A stretch of 64,000 nt of DNA from an uncultured Bacteroidales bacterium (lineage in GTDB: Bacteria > Bacteroidota > Bacteroidia > Bacteroidales > Paludibacteraceae), in NCBI GenBank assembly GCA_903901975.1, contig CAIUTB010000129.1, positions 49,605 through 113,604 on the forward strand, in the 5' to 3' direction. The notes under the pieces were generated by a model. It ran no database searches. It had not been told where the DNA came from and saw only the letters and a program-made list of their open reading frames with translations. Numbering within the stretch: the first letter of the stretch is position 1; the number at the start of each line of letters is the position of its first letter. The translations under genes and the position numbers were made by a program. Positions 1 to 9,903 of the stretch are shown here, piece by piece.

Positions 1-453
1 ATTTAATGTCATTTCCCATCGTGCCACCGAGTACCGTTTTCAGATACTTATAAATTGGATGTGTATTGTCGCCGTTAACATCAATTTTTGCAAACATTGG
101 GAAGTTTACATTGTATTTCAAGGAGCAAAATTTGGCGATGTCGGCTTCATTGCCGGGTTCTTGACTCAAAAACTGATTGCAGGGGAAACCCAGAATCACA
201 AGTCCCTTTGATTCATACTTTTTGTACAACACTTCCAGTCCTTCATACTGCGGTGTAAAACCGCACTTACTGGCAGTGTTCACAATCAACACCACTTTCC
301 CTTTATAATGACTCATATTGATTTCTTTGCCATCTATCGATTTAGCATTGAAGTCGTAAAAACTCTGATTAGCGGCATTGGCTTTTTCCTGAGCATTTGA
401 GCTGAATACGGAAAAAACAGAAAGAAATAAAGTTGCAATATTCAATTTCATAA
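1..453 (-). CDS. Glutathione peroxidase-like protein (3' end truncated by window edge)
   Basis: Reverse strand open from ATG at 453 to the edge: MKLNIATLFLSVFSVFSSNAQ...FYDFNAKSIDGKEINMSHYKGKVVLIVNTASKCGFTPQYEGLEVLYKKYESKGLVILGFPCNQFLSQEPG..; GPx motifs NTASKCGFTPQ and GFPCNQF, Cys type. Confidence 0.9.
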
Positions 454-517
454 ATGATTTGTTTTTAATTGGTTTGTGATTAAAAACAAACTCAGTAGTC
501 TTTTGTTCAAAAAAAAA

Positions 518-575
518 CCGCTGATTACATTGATTTTCGCAAAGAAGAATTCTGCAAAACCAGTGTAATCAGCGG
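518..575 (-). terminator. Inverted repeat (15-bp arms, ~28-nt loop) downstream of the LRR gene
   Basis: ccgctgattacattg / cagtgtaatcagcgg with an A-tract on the + strand just to the left (U-tract for the minus transcript). Confidence 0.5.
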
Positions 576-606
576 GAAATAATTTGTAATAAATGAGAAA
601 AGTATT

Positions 607-2211
607 TTACATTTCGATAATATTTGCGAAATCTTTCCACTGACTTGCTTGTTGATAAACACCTTTTGTCCCTGCAGGAACATACAAACGACAAGTTTTG
701 GTATTAACGTTATAGAACACTGACCATGATTCAGTTCTATTGTCAACTATAAATTGAATAGGGGTGGTCGAGTACTCGTAAATAGAATTTAACCCGTTAC
801 AATTTACAAAAGCATGGCTGGAAATTGAAGTTACAGAAGCGGGAATATTTATCGAATTTAACCCAGTACAATTCATAAAAGCGCTTTCGCCAATGGTGGT
901 TACCGAAGAAGGAATAATTATCGAAGTTAACCCTGTACAATCTACGAAAGCACCTGAATCAATAGTTCCTACGGTTTCAGGAATGCTAAAACTACCAGTC
1001 TTGGCAGGTGGAATTTGTTTCAGGGTAGTTTGACCAACATCGAACAAAACACCGTCAATGCTTGTAAAAGATGGATTATCGGTTGCTACATTAAAGTTAG
1101 TTATACCGGTACAGCCTTTAAAAGCATAATACCCAAAATAAGAAATTGAATTTGGAATTGTAAAAGTGCCTGATAAACCTGTACAATTAGAAAAAGCATA
1201 GTCGAAAATGAAATTAACGGAGGTGGGAATGATAATTGACGTAAGCTTAGTGCAATTTGAAAAAGCTGCAAAATCTATTGAATTTACTGTGCTTGGAATT
1301 TCAAAAGATCCAGTTTTGCTAGTCGGACAATATTTTAAAGTTGTTTGAAAATAATCGAACAAAATACCTTCAATACTTGAAAAATTTGGGTTGTCAGGTA
1401 CAACATTTATCGGACAAACACAATCCTTAAAAACAGCATTTCCCAGACTGCTGAGTGTTGTAGATATATTTATTGCTGTCAGACTACTACAATTTTCAAA
1501 AGCACCATCATTAATAGTCATAAGTTTTGAAGGCAGATTTAATATGCCTGCAAGCGCTGTGCAACTATAGAAAGCAGATTCGCCAATAAATAACAGTGAA
1601 TCAGAAAGTTGAACTGATGTAAGTGCGGAGCAGAATGCAAAAGCAGAATAACCGATAGTATCCACTTTAGTTGGTATAATCACTTTCTCAGTTAATCCAC
1701 TACAGCGTGTAAAACAACGGTTGCCAATATTTTTCAATTCAGCAGGAAGGTTTAATGACTTTAATCCGGTACAACCAACAAAAGCTGATGCGCCTATGAC
1801 TTTGATATTTTGTGGGAATGTTATTTTATTTAACGAAGTCAGACTGATGTTTGTTATCGGATTATAAAATGCATAATTGGGTATCGAATTTGCCTGATAT
1901 TCGTAAATTTCAATTCCTCCAGTACCTTCATAGCCTTTGTATGCTTCAATTGTTACACCCGACAAATCAAGTTCATTTAATTCTGACATATGGTCACGAA
2001 TTGTTTTGAAATCGCGACTATCTATTTTTCCACTAATTTTCAAGCTATTGATGCCACTCAGATTAGTTAAATTGAGGGCATTCGCCAAACCTCCGGGTTT
2101 CTCAATAACTACGGTTTTGTTTACAAATGAAAAAACATCTTTGTCTCCACATCCTGTAAAACTAAAAATCATCAAAATGGCAGCAAGTAGTGATAATGAA
2201 ATTTTCTTCAT
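607..2211 (-). CDS. BspA-like leucine-rich repeat (LRR_5) lipoprotein
   Basis: Lipobox FTGC; many ~23-aa repeats of the form L.SI.IP.SV..IG..AF..CTGL. Confidence 0.85.
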   Translation of the reverse strand: MKKISLSLLAAILMIFSFTGCGDKDVFSFVNKTVVIEKPGGLANALNLTNLSGINSLKISGKIDSRDFKTIRDHMSELNELDLSGVTIEAYKGYEGTGGIEIYEYQANSIPNYAFYNPITNISLTSLNKITFPQNIKVIGASAFVGCTGLKSLNLPAELKNIGNRCFTRCSGLTEKVIIPTKVDTIGYSAFAFCSALTSVQLSDSLLFIGESAFYSCTALAGILNLPSKLMTINDGAFENCSSLTAINISTTLSSLGNAVFKDCVCPINVVPDNPNFSSIEGILFDYFQTTLKYCPTSKTGSFEIPSTVNSIDFAAFSNCTKLTSIIIPTSVNFIFDYAFSNCTGLSGTFTIPNSISYFGYYAFKGCTGITNFNVATDNPSFTSIDGVLFDVGQTTLKQIPPAKTGSFSIPETVGTIDSGAFVDCTGLTSIIIPSSVTTIGESAFMNCTGLNSINIPASVTSISSHAFVNCNGLNSIYEYSTTPIQFIVDNRTESWSVFYNVNTKTCRLYVPAGTKGVYQQASQWKDFANIIEM

Positions 2212-2292
2212 AAAATAATTGTTAAATAATTGGAAATTTTATAAATCATTTCGACAAAAATACATAAACTTTTGAAATTGACAAACACTTAA

Positions 2293-2328
2293 TAAAAAAA
2301 TCCTGTCATGCATTTGCATGACAGGATT
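2293..2328 (-). terminator. Rho-independent terminator of the PspC-domain gene
   Basis: Perfect 14-bp stem aatcctgtcatgca-tt-tgcatgacaggatt, followed on the minus strand by a U-tract. Confidence 0.8.
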
Positions 2329-2346
2329 CATTAAATCAAAGTTAAT

Positions 2347-4026
2347 CTATTCAATATGAATGCTTGAACTGACATGCTCTGTTTTTTTTATTGATTTTGG
2401 ATGACCCTTACAATCAATGTCACTGGCACCTTTGGCTTCTGCATTCAGACTTTCGGTGGCGTATACATTGGCATGAGTTGCGCCCGTGACAAGAATATCA
2501 GCATTCTTAGCTATCAATTCGGTAGCTTCGATTTCGCTTGCACCCACTCCGTTGACTTTTAGAGTATGGCAGGTTCCTTTTATATCTACTTTTGAAGCAC
2601 CTTTGGTTTCCAAATTAAGTGTGCCTGCAATGTTTAGATCCAAATCAGCTTCACTGGCACCCAGTAATACAAGTGAAAATTCTTTACTTACCAATTGATT
2701 TTCTGTGTTTATTTTACAAGCGCCCTTAGCTAAAATGTTTTTCAACGAATCAGACGAAACTGATATTTTAAGAGTTCTGTTAAGTAAGAAATGTTCAGAA
2801 TATATATGCAGTACACCATTTTCGACTTTGGTAATTACTTTTAAATTAAAATCTTCAGGACTGGAAACAACAACATTATGTGCCGAATCTTTTTTAAGTA
2901 TCAATTCAAAATTACCGGATATTTCAATTGCATGAAAGGGATCTAGCCTACGTACCTCATCAACAAGAGGTTTATCTTCATCACTCCATGTAAAACTTAA
3001 TGGATGTCCTTCGTTATTGCGAAAATGAACCAGTGCACTCCCACCAACACTGAAGAACATAAACAAACCGGCAAACCAAAGTATCAGAATTACCCACGAA
3101 ATGCTATGATTAGATTGATGATGTCCTGAAATCAAGCGAATAGCCCAATAAATGAGTATAAATATCGGTCCACCAATGAGTAAAATCAACGAAATGACTA
3201 AGAATATCATTTTTTCAGGACTAATCATTCCCAAATTTGAGAATCCATCTAATCCAAAACCATGAAGTACAGTTGGTTCAAAAATCACTAGGAATAGTGC
3301 CAGAATTAATGCACCAATTACGATTATACCCACCATGCCAAGAACTACGCCAATAAAACCGAAAATTATTTTGAAAAACCAGCGTAGAATTAGCAGAATC
3401 CGCTCACCAACTGACGAAGCAGAATGTTTGAATTTCTCGCTTTCCATGTAGTTTTTCACGTTGTTTATCTCTGTTTTAATATTCTCCACAGTCACATCTT
3501 CGCCCTGCATTTCAAGGCGTTGCGAAGCAGTAACTGCTGCCGGGGCCACAAACCAAACTACTATATAAATTGGTATAATAAATCCAACACCCAAAAATAC
3601 GAGCACCACCAGAATGATTCTAATCCAGGTTACGTCGATGTTAAAATACGCTGCGAGACCGCCCGCAATACCGCCTAAAATTGAATTTTCCGGATCACGA
3701 TAGAACCTGCGTGATTTTTGTTGTTTTTTGTCATCTTTCTGCGCTTTGGGTGCTTCTTCCTCCTCGTCCGTATACTGACTTGGTTTGCCCATAATTTCTA
3801 TGATTTCCTCTACATCCGAAAGTGTAACCACATTCTTGTTTTTCTGAAGTTTTTCAGAAAAAAGCTCAGCAATTCGGGCTTCAATATCAGCCATTATTTC
3901 TTTCTTTTCATCTTCCGACTGAAAATGATCTGCAATTTCGTGAAGATAGCGCTGTAACATATCGAATGCGTCGTCGTCGATGTGAAAAACGATGCTATTC
4001 AGGTTCACTGTTAATGTCTTTTTCAT
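2347..4026 (-). CDS. PspC domain membrane protein with C-terminal GIN/DUF2807-like adhesin domain
   Basis: RRFYRDPENSILGGIAGGLAAYFNIDVTWIRI (PspC), several TM segments, repetitive C-terminal 'KGASKVDIKG..GASEIEA..GATHANVYA'. Confidence 0.85.
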   Translation of the reverse strand: MKKTLTVNLNSIVFHIDDDAFDMLQRYLHEIADHFQSEDEKKEIMADIEARIAELFSEKLQKNKNVVTLSDVEEIIEIMGKPSQYTDEEEEAPKAQKDDKKQQKSRRFYRDPENSILGGIAGGLAAYFNIDVTWIRIILVVLVFLGVGFIIPIYIVVWFVAPAAVTASQRLEMQGEDVTVENIKTEINNVKNYMESEKFKHSASSVGERILLILRWFFKIIFGFIGVVLGMVGIIVIGALILALFLVIFEPTVLHGFGLDGFSNLGMISPEKMIFLVISLILLIGGPIFILIYWAIRLISGHHQSNHSISWVILILWFAGLFMFFSVGGSALVHFRNNEGHPLSFTWSDEDKPLVDEVRRLDPFHAIEISGNFELILKKDSAHNVVVSSPEDFNLKVITKVENGVLHIYSEHFLLNRTLKISVSSDSLKNILAKGACKINTENQLVSKEFSLVLLGASEADLDLNIAGTLNLETKGASKVDIKGTCHTLKVNGVGASEIEATELIAKNADILVTGATHANVYATESLNAEAKGASDIDCKGHPKSIKKTEHVSSSIHIE

Positions 4027-4100
4027 AACTTTTTATTTTTAGTCATAAGCCAAAAGGCTAATGGAACTGTTTTTTTAATTATATAATTGAAATTAGTTCT

Positions 4101-4451
4101 TTAAGCAGCTCCCTTCGAAGGGTTTGGAGATGCTTTGATTTTACGTACAACATCATTGATTTCTTCCCAGGCACTTTCCAGTTCATTCAGAAATTCTGCC
4201 CCTTTTTCGGTCATTTCATAGTATTTACGTGGAGGTCCCTGTGTTGATTCCTCCCAACGGTAATCCAGCAATTCGCTGTTTTTGAGCCTGGTGAGCAAAG
4301 GATACAAAGTTCCTTCCACCACAATTAGTTTTGCGTCTTTCAGTTCGGCAATAATGTCCGAAGTGTAAGCAGACTTTTTCCTGAGAATAAGCAAAATGCA
4401 ATATTCCAGATAGCCTTTACGCATTTGCGATTTGATATTGTCTGCGTTCAT
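4101..4451 (-). CDS. PadR family transcriptional regulator
   Basis: MRKGYLEYCILLILRKKSAYTSDIIAELKDAKLIVVEGTLYPLLTRLKNSELLDYRWEESTQGPPRKYYEMTEKG, a canonical PadR winged helix. Confidence 0.92.
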   Translation of the reverse strand: MNADNIKSQMRKGYLEYCILLILRKKSAYTSDIIAELKDAKLIVVEGTLYPLLTRLKNSELLDYRWEESTQGPPRKYYEMTEKGAEFLNELESAWEEINDVVRKIKASPNPSKGAA

Positions 4452-4466
4452 TTTTTTTTGTTTTTG

Positions 4467-4561
4467 CCCCCTAAATCCCCCTAAAGGGGGACTTCTCCGA
4501 GGGAGTTATAGGTTTAAATAATTTAATGCATTTTTTATTCCCCCTTTAGGGGTTAGGGGGC
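4467..4561. repeat. Paired inverted CCCCTAAAGGGG-type repeat (REPIN-like), PadR/TolC junction
   Basis: ccccctaaatccccctaaaggggg ... ccccctttaggggttaggggg, inverted relative to each other, filling the gene junction. Confidence 0.75.
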
Positions 4562-4562
4562 A

Positions 4563-5858
4563 TTATTTTAGCAATTCCAGCATTTTTACTCTGAAAAAAT
4601 ACTGATATTTTGCTTGTGCTCCTTCGGATAACACTTGTGTCAAATTGCTTTTGGCCTGATACAATTCGTACAAAGTTGCTTTTCCGCCTTCATATTTCTG
4701 ATTCGTAAACCGATAGGCTTCGCGACTTGCCACTTCGGATTTTTGAGCAGCATCCCAACGACTTTTGGCCCCTAAAGCGTTGTAATATGCTTGTTGAATC
4801 GATTTTTTTAATTCCAGTTTGGCATTATCCATACTGATTTTGCTGCTTTTTACACCTAGTTCGGCAGAGCGAATGCCATTGCGAACTTCAAATTTATTGA
4901 AAATGGGTATTCTCAAATTCAATCCTATTTGCGCACTCATATTATCATTTATTTGTTGACCAAAACTATTATTTGGTATACTGCTCAGGTTGTAATAACC
5001 TGTTCCGTAATTCGCACCCAGACTTAATGATGGATAATAGTTCCCTTTGGCAATCAATACATTAAATTCGCTACTTTTCAATCGGTATTCAGCACCTTTT
5101 ATTTCAGGACGATGAGTTAAAGCACTTTGAAATACCGCATCGGCAGTCAGTAATTGAAAATCCGATTCTGAAAAAGCAGCAGGAGCAACCACATCCATTT
5201 TTTCAAAATTGTCTATTTCGAGATATTGTGCCAAATCAAGTAAGGAAAGTTTTAATGTGTTATCAGCTTGTAGACGGCTCATTTCTTCTTTGGCTTCCTG
5301 AGCTTGTAAATCAAGAAGTTCACCTTCAGCCAGTTTGCCTGCGGCTACCAATCCTTTGCGTTGTTCAATTTTGGCGAGGGTAAGTGTCAGTTGATTTTCT
5401 GCAATCTGAAGCAACTCTTTGTTCAGTAAGATTTGCATAAAACCAAGGGCCACATTCATGGTTATGTCTTGTTTTATTTTCTCCAAATCGGCATTGGCAG
5501 CCAACATATCAGCTTTGCTCGCATCTATACTGTACTTCATTTTCATTCCATCGAACAAAGTTAGTCCACTGGATATGCTGAATGAAGATTGTGATGAATT
5601 TGAACTCTTATAGGTATTGTCAACTGACAATGAGCGTCCAAAATTCCAGTTTTGACTGGCCGAAGCATTCAGGTTAGGTAATAAATTTTGCCGAGCCTGT
5701 TCATAAGCTATATCTTTATTCTTCTTTGCCAGTGCTTGTTGTTTTACGGTTCGGTTATTTGCCAAAGCCGTATCCACACATTGTTGAAGCGTCCAGTTTT
5801 TTTGAGCCATGGTGAGTAAAGGCACAAAAAGTAATGCTATTATTGATGTTTTTTTCAT
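4563..5858 (-). CDS. TolC family outer membrane efflux protein
   Basis: Signal peptide, WTLQQCVDTALANNRTVKQQ, OEP-type coiled-coil repeats, operon context. Confidence 0.92.
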   Translation of the reverse strand: MKKTSIIALLFVPLLTMAQKNWTLQQCVDTALANNRTVKQQALAKKNKDIAYEQARQNLLPNLNASASQNWNFGRSLSVDNTYKSSNSSQSSFSISSGLTLFDGMKMKYSIDASKADMLAANADLEKIKQDITMNVALGFMQILLNKELLQIAENQLTLTLAKIEQRKGLVAAGKLAEGELLDLQAQEAKEEMSRLQADNTLKLSLLDLAQYLEIDNFEKMDVVAPAAFSESDFQLLTADAVFQSALTHRPEIKGAEYRLKSSEFNVLIAKGNYYPSLSLGANYGTGYYNLSSIPNNSFGQQINDNMSAQIGLNLRIPIFNKFEVRNGIRSAELGVKSSKISMDNAKLELKKSIQQAYYNALGAKSRWDAAQKSEVASREAYRFTNQKYEGGKATLYELYQAKSNLTQVLSEGAQAKYQYFFRVKMLELLK

Positions 5859-5898
5859 ATTTTCTTCAATTGAAAATGGGGAATTGACTAATTAGAAA

Positions 5899-7029
5899 TT
5901 ATTTCTTGTTTTCTTTCTTCGGAGCATCAGGTTTCTTCTCCAAAATTTCCGCACCACGGATTTTATCTTTTAGTTTCAAACCACTTTTTACTTCTATTTT
6001 TATACCATCGGATAAGCCCAGTTTAACCTGCTTTTTTGTAAATGCTTGTGGTTCTTTTGTTTTCAACACGTACACAAAAGCTGTATCCCCACCAAATTCA
6101 ACACAACTTTCAGGTATTGTAATAATACTTTCCTGTCTGGTGAGTAAAATTTCGGCATTGGCACTGTAGCCAGCACGAACATAAACATCTTTTGGAACTT
6201 TAACGGCGGCTTTCATTTCGAACATAATGGCACCGTTTTCTTCTTTTCCTTTTGGCGAAACATATTCTAGTTTGGCTGTCAGTTTTTGGTCTTGCAATGC
6301 TCCAATGGTAATATTCATTGGCATCCCTACTTTAATTTTTCCCACTTCGGTTTCGTCCAGTTTGCCCACAAAAAGCATATCGTTCATATTTGCCACAGTG
6401 GCAATAGTAGTTCCATCGTTGAAATTATTCGACTGAATCACCGAATTTCCTACTTTGATAGGAACATCCAGAATTGTTCCATTAATAGTAGAACGAACCA
6501 GCGTATTACTAATTGCAGTACTGTTAGTGCTAATACCATCACGAATCAAACTCAAATTATCTTTTGCAGTTCTCAATTCTTCTTTGTCATTATTGTATTG
6601 AAGTTGAGTTTTTTCAAATTCTTCTTTCGAAATGACTTTGTCGGCAAACAGTTTTGCGTCACGTTCATAGTTTTTCTTCGATTGGTCGAATGAGAGTTGT
6701 GCCCGTGAAACACGTGATTCAGCACTATTAAGACTAACCATATCGGGAATTACCTTGATTTTAGCAATTACATCACCTGCCTTTACCATATCGCCTGCTT
6801 CTTTATATACGGCAGCAATAATACCTGACATTTGTGGTTTAATGAGAATTTCATTACGAGGGTCAACTTTTCCGGTTGCCACTGTGTGTTTCTCAATATT
6901 ACCCGTTTTTACTACTTCAATTTCGTATTTTTTTACTTTCGGACGCGATTTTTGCCATAAAAACCAGAATGTCCAGATTACCAATGCTCCAACTAAAATG
7001 AGGAGTGCGAATTTTAGAATTTTCTTCAT
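5899..7029 (-). CDS. HlyD/MacA-like periplasmic adaptor subunit
   Basis: N-terminal TM; VKTGNIEKHTVATGKVDPRNEILIKPQMSGIIAAVYKEAGDMVKAGDVIAKI lipoyl-like domain. Confidence 0.92.
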   Translation of the reverse strand: MKKILKFALLILVGALVIWTFWFLWQKSRPKVKKYEIEVVKTGNIEKHTVATGKVDPRNEILIKPQMSGIIAAVYKEAGDMVKAGDVIAKIKVIPDMVSLNSAESRVSRAQLSFDQSKKNYERDAKLFADKVISKEEFEKTQLQYNNDKEELRTAKDNLSLIRDGISTNSTAISNTLVRSTINGTILDVPIKVGNSVIQSNNFNDGTTIATVANMNDMLFVGKLDETEVGKIKVGMPMNITIGALQDQKLTAKLEYVSPKGKEENGAIMFEMKAAVKVPKDVYVRAGYSANAEILLTRQESIITIPESCVEFGGDTAFVYVLKTKEPQAFTKKQVKLGLSDGIKIEVKSGLKLKDKIRGAEILEKKPDAPKKENKK

Positions 7030-7050
7030 AACTTTAATTTTTTAAGACTA

Positions 7051-7146
7051 CCCCTAACCCCTAAAGGGGAACTGGATTAGTACGTTTCTATTTAATTTTT
7101 TATTTCTATTTATTGTTTTCCTTAATCCCCCTTTAGGGGTGAGGGG
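7051..7146. repeat. Paired inverted CCCCTAAAGGGG-type repeat, HlyD/permease junction
   Basis: cccctaacccctaaagggga ... tccccctttaggggtgagggg. Confidence 0.75.
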
Positions 7147-7153
7147 TTGTTTA

Positions 7154-8476
7154 TTATTCTTCCCGTATCGCTTCAATCGGTTTTATGCTCATGGCACGGT
7201 TTGCTGGGATAAATCCGGCTAAAGTGCCAATAACCAACAGAATAAAGAATGCAGCTACACCAACAGTAAAGCTGATTTGTGGATCTTTGAAAAATTGATC
7301 GCCCTGACTAAGTGCATAACCCACTAGTTGTAAAAGTCCTACTCCGAGCATTAATCCGGAAATACCGGCAATAATTGTTAATACAATACTTTCGGTCAGA
7401 ATTTGAGTGATTATATTACGTGGTGTAGCTCCCAATGCTCGTCTGATTCCAATTTCTTTGGTTCGTTCCCGAACAGTTACCAACATAATATTACTGACTC
7501 CAATTCCTCCGGCAATAAGCGTTCCCATTCCGACAAACCAGATTAAAAAACCAATTCCTAATCCAAGGTACAAAAACATCGTAAACTGATCTTCAATATT
7601 CATCGCCGTCATCGCCGCTTTATCAGTTGGTGCTATGTCATGTTGAGATTTCAGCACTTCAGAAATTTTATCCTGAATTACTTTTACTTTAATGCCTGGC
7701 AATGCAGTTGCAGCAATAAAATGAACTTTATTTCCCTGATTAAAGGCTTGTTGCATGGTACTGAAAGGCAACACTACTGATTCTTCTGCTTTTCCACCGA
7801 TATTTACCGTTGATTTATTTCGTGCTACACCAATCACCTGAAAATAGATTCCATTTACCTGAATATTTTTACCAACGGGATTTTCAGCTTTAGCAAAAAG
7901 AACTTCGTAAACCCGTTCACCAATCACACATACTTTTCGCCTTTCTGTCATATCAATGTCGTTGATGTAACGACCAAAAATCATTTTACTTTCAACTATT
8001 TTGTTGTACGAAGGATAATTTCCTTTAATATTGAAAGTTCCCGATTTATCTTTTCGTGAAGTATTATTAGCAGAATTCCCGCCGAATAGAACAGGTGCCA
8101 TATATTGAAGTTCAGGTACTTTCCGAAGTAATATCGGCAAATCTTCATTTACAATATTCCAGTTACGACCTTTTTTAAATCCTTTAAATGGTTCAGTAGT
8201 TGATTCAGTCCAGAAAAAGCAAGAGTTGGTTGCAAATCCTTCAATATTGGCCGTCATTCCACGTTGAAGAGCAACACCGGCACCAACCATAACTACCAAC
8301 ATAAACATTCCCCAAAAAACTCCGAATGCAGTAAGGAAACTTCTGGATTTATTGTGCGTTATGGTAAACCATATTTCCTGCCAGCGGTTTAAGTCGAAAA
8401 TGCCCCTCAACCAACCCCCAACCCCTAAAGGGGGGTTTGAGTTACTTTCGTTTTGTATGTTTTTATCTTTGTTCAT
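7154..8476 (-). CDS. MacB-like ABC transporter permease
   Basis: MacB_PCD/FtsX architecture; IGVSNIMLVTVRERTKEIGIRRALGATPRNI; C-terminal FIPANRAMSIKPIEAIREE. Confidence 0.93.
   Translation of the reverse strand: MNKDKNIQNESNSNPPLGVGGWLRGIFDLNRWQEIWFTITHNKSRSFLTAFGVFWGMFMLVVMVGAGVALQRGMTANIEGFATNSCFFWTESTTEPFKGFKKGRNWNIVNEDLPILLRKVPELQYMAPVLFGGNSANNTSRKDKSGTFNIKGNYPSYNKIVESKMIFGRYINDIDMTERRKVCVIGERVYEVLFAKAENPVGKNIQVNGIYFQVIGVARNKSTVNIGGKAEESVVLPFSTMQQAFNQGNKVHFIAATALPGIKVKVIQDKISEVLKSQHDIAPTDKAAMTAMNIEDQFTMFLYLGLGIGFLIWFVGMGTLIAGGIGVSNIMLVTVRERTKEIGIRRALGATPRNIITQILTESIVLTIIAGISGLMLGVGLLQLVGYALSQGDQFFKDPQISFTVGVAAFFILLVIGTLAGFIPANRAMSIKPIEAIREE
8403..8435. repeat. CCCCTAAAGGGG-type repeat inside the permease N-terminal coding sequence
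   Basis: cccctcaaccaacccccaacccctaaagggggg, translated on the minus strand as NPPLGVGGWLRG. Confidence 0.75.
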
Positions 8477-8513
8477 TGTAAATTATTCTAATTATCAATA
8501 CTATTATTTCTTG

Positions 8514-8550
8514 TTCCCCCTTTAGGGGGTTAGGGGGCAGCTTTAGGGGT
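8514..8550. repeat. CCCCTAAAGGGG-type repeat, permease/permease junction
   Basis: ccccctttagggggttagggggcagctttaggggttgggg, inverted relative to 8403-8435. Confidence 0.75.
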
Positions 8551-8561
8551 TGGGGTCTGTA

Positions 8562-9824
8562 TTATTCTTCTCTCATTGCCTCAATTGGCTTAATCCGAAC
8601 TGCTCTACGTGCAGGCATATATCCGGCAATAACTCCGGCAAGAATTAATATGCTTGTCGAAAACAAAACGATTGAAAGTTCAACAGTCGGATTTTTAAAT
8701 ACCGACATCCCTGTTTCAGAAGCACTTTGAGCAGCCGATTGAATCATAAAATAATTGATAAGTTCTGTCAGACCGATTCCCAGCATCATACCGATATATC
8801 CAAAAACTGTTGTAATCAAAATGGATTCGAGAACTATAGAGCGAAGTATGGAAGCCGGCGGGGCACCAATGGCTTTGCGAATTCCAATTTCGCGAGTCCG
8901 CTCTTTTACTGAAACTAACATGATATTACTTACACCAACAATTCCGGCAATCAGCGTAAAAATTCCAATAATGGAAACAAAAAGTGTAATTCCGCCAAAG
9001 ATTTTAATGGTCTCAATGTAGTCACGTTGTGCATTCCAAATCCATAGTGCTCGTGGGTCTTTGGGGTCGAAACGCAGACTTGAAGCCATTTCGGCTTTAA
9101 GTTTGTCGTTGAACTGATTATTTGCTTCAGTAGTTTGCAGTCCGTTCACTGTAAAAGCCATATTGTTGAATTTCTTATCAGGATTATAAATCAACTGTGC
9201 CGTTGTAAAAGGAATATAGCCACTTGAACCACCCCAGCGCTCAGCTTTTGAATTTACACCAATAACCTGAAACATAATATTCCCAACTTTGATATATTGC
9301 CCGAGCGACGATTTGCCTTTAAAAAGTACATCCTCAATTTTTTTATCAATGACTATTACTTTTTTGTTCGACTTTAAATCCAGTTCGTTGATAAACCGTC
9401 CACCATTATCCAAAAATTTCAATTTAAAAATATCGTTATAAGTTGGATTTACACCTTTAATCCCATAACTTCCATACTCATTCTTATAGGTAAAGGTTTG
9501 TTGTTTGTCAATTACGCCGGTTTGTCTATCAGTTTCTCTCATTTCAGTTTTTACATCCGAAATTTGTCTTTCTGCAAAGGGCAGTTGACGATCAGCTTTC
9601 AGTCCATCGTAGGGTAGGGAAGAAGTCCCCGACCACATCTGAACCAAATTTGACGCACGTTCACTAAAGTTGCTAGTTACGCCGTTTTTCAATCCATTCC
9701 CGGCTCCTAACAGTACAATCAGAATAAAAATTCCCCAGGTAACAGACATACCGGTTAAAGTTGTCCGCATCTTATTGTGCTTCAGTGTTGCAAATATTTC
9801 CTGTAAAGTGTTGATTGAAAACAT
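8562..9824 (-). CDS. MacB-like ABC transporter permease (second paralog)
   Basis: VGVSNIMLVSVKERTREIGIRKAIGAPPASI; C-terminal YMPARRAVRIKPIEAMREE. Confidence 0.93.
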   Translation of the reverse strand: MFSINTLQEIFATLKHNKMRTTLTGMSVTWGIFILIVLLGAGNGLKNGVTSNFSERASNLVQMWSGTSSLPYDGLKADRQLPFAERQISDVKTEMRETDRQTGVIDKQQTFTYKNEYGSYGIKGVNPTYNDIFKLKFLDNGGRFINELDLKSNKKVIVIDKKIEDVLFKGKSSLGQYIKVGNIMFQVIGVNSKAERWGGSSGYIPFTTAQLIYNPDKKFNNMAFTVNGLQTTEANNQFNDKLKAEMASSLRFDPKDPRALWIWNAQRDYIETIKIFGGITLFVSIIGIFTLIAGIVGVSNIMLVSVKERTREIGIRKAIGAPPASILRSIVLESILITTVFGYIGMMLGIGLTELINYFMIQSAAQSASETGMSVFKNPTVELSIVLFSTSILILAGVIAGYMPARRAVRIKPIEAMREE

Positions 9825-9903
9825 GTCTTTTGGTTATTGGTTGATTAGTTTATCGGTTGATTGATTAGTTTGTAAATACTGCCAACTGTATACTTGTTTG
9901 CCT

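Noticed and set aside
1-453. Selenocysteine form of glutathione peroxidase
   Set aside because: The active-site codon is tgc (Cys), not tga.
1937-2218. Antisense ORF inside the LRR lipoprotein gene
   Set aside because: Lies fully opposite a well-supported CDS with no recognisable domain; the same reasoning applies to the many antisense ORFs opposite HTCS, GH, PL and SusC genes.
6286-6693. 135-aa antisense ORF opposite the HlyD adaptor
   Set aside because: Composition is consistent with complement reading of a coding frame; no start context, signal or motif.
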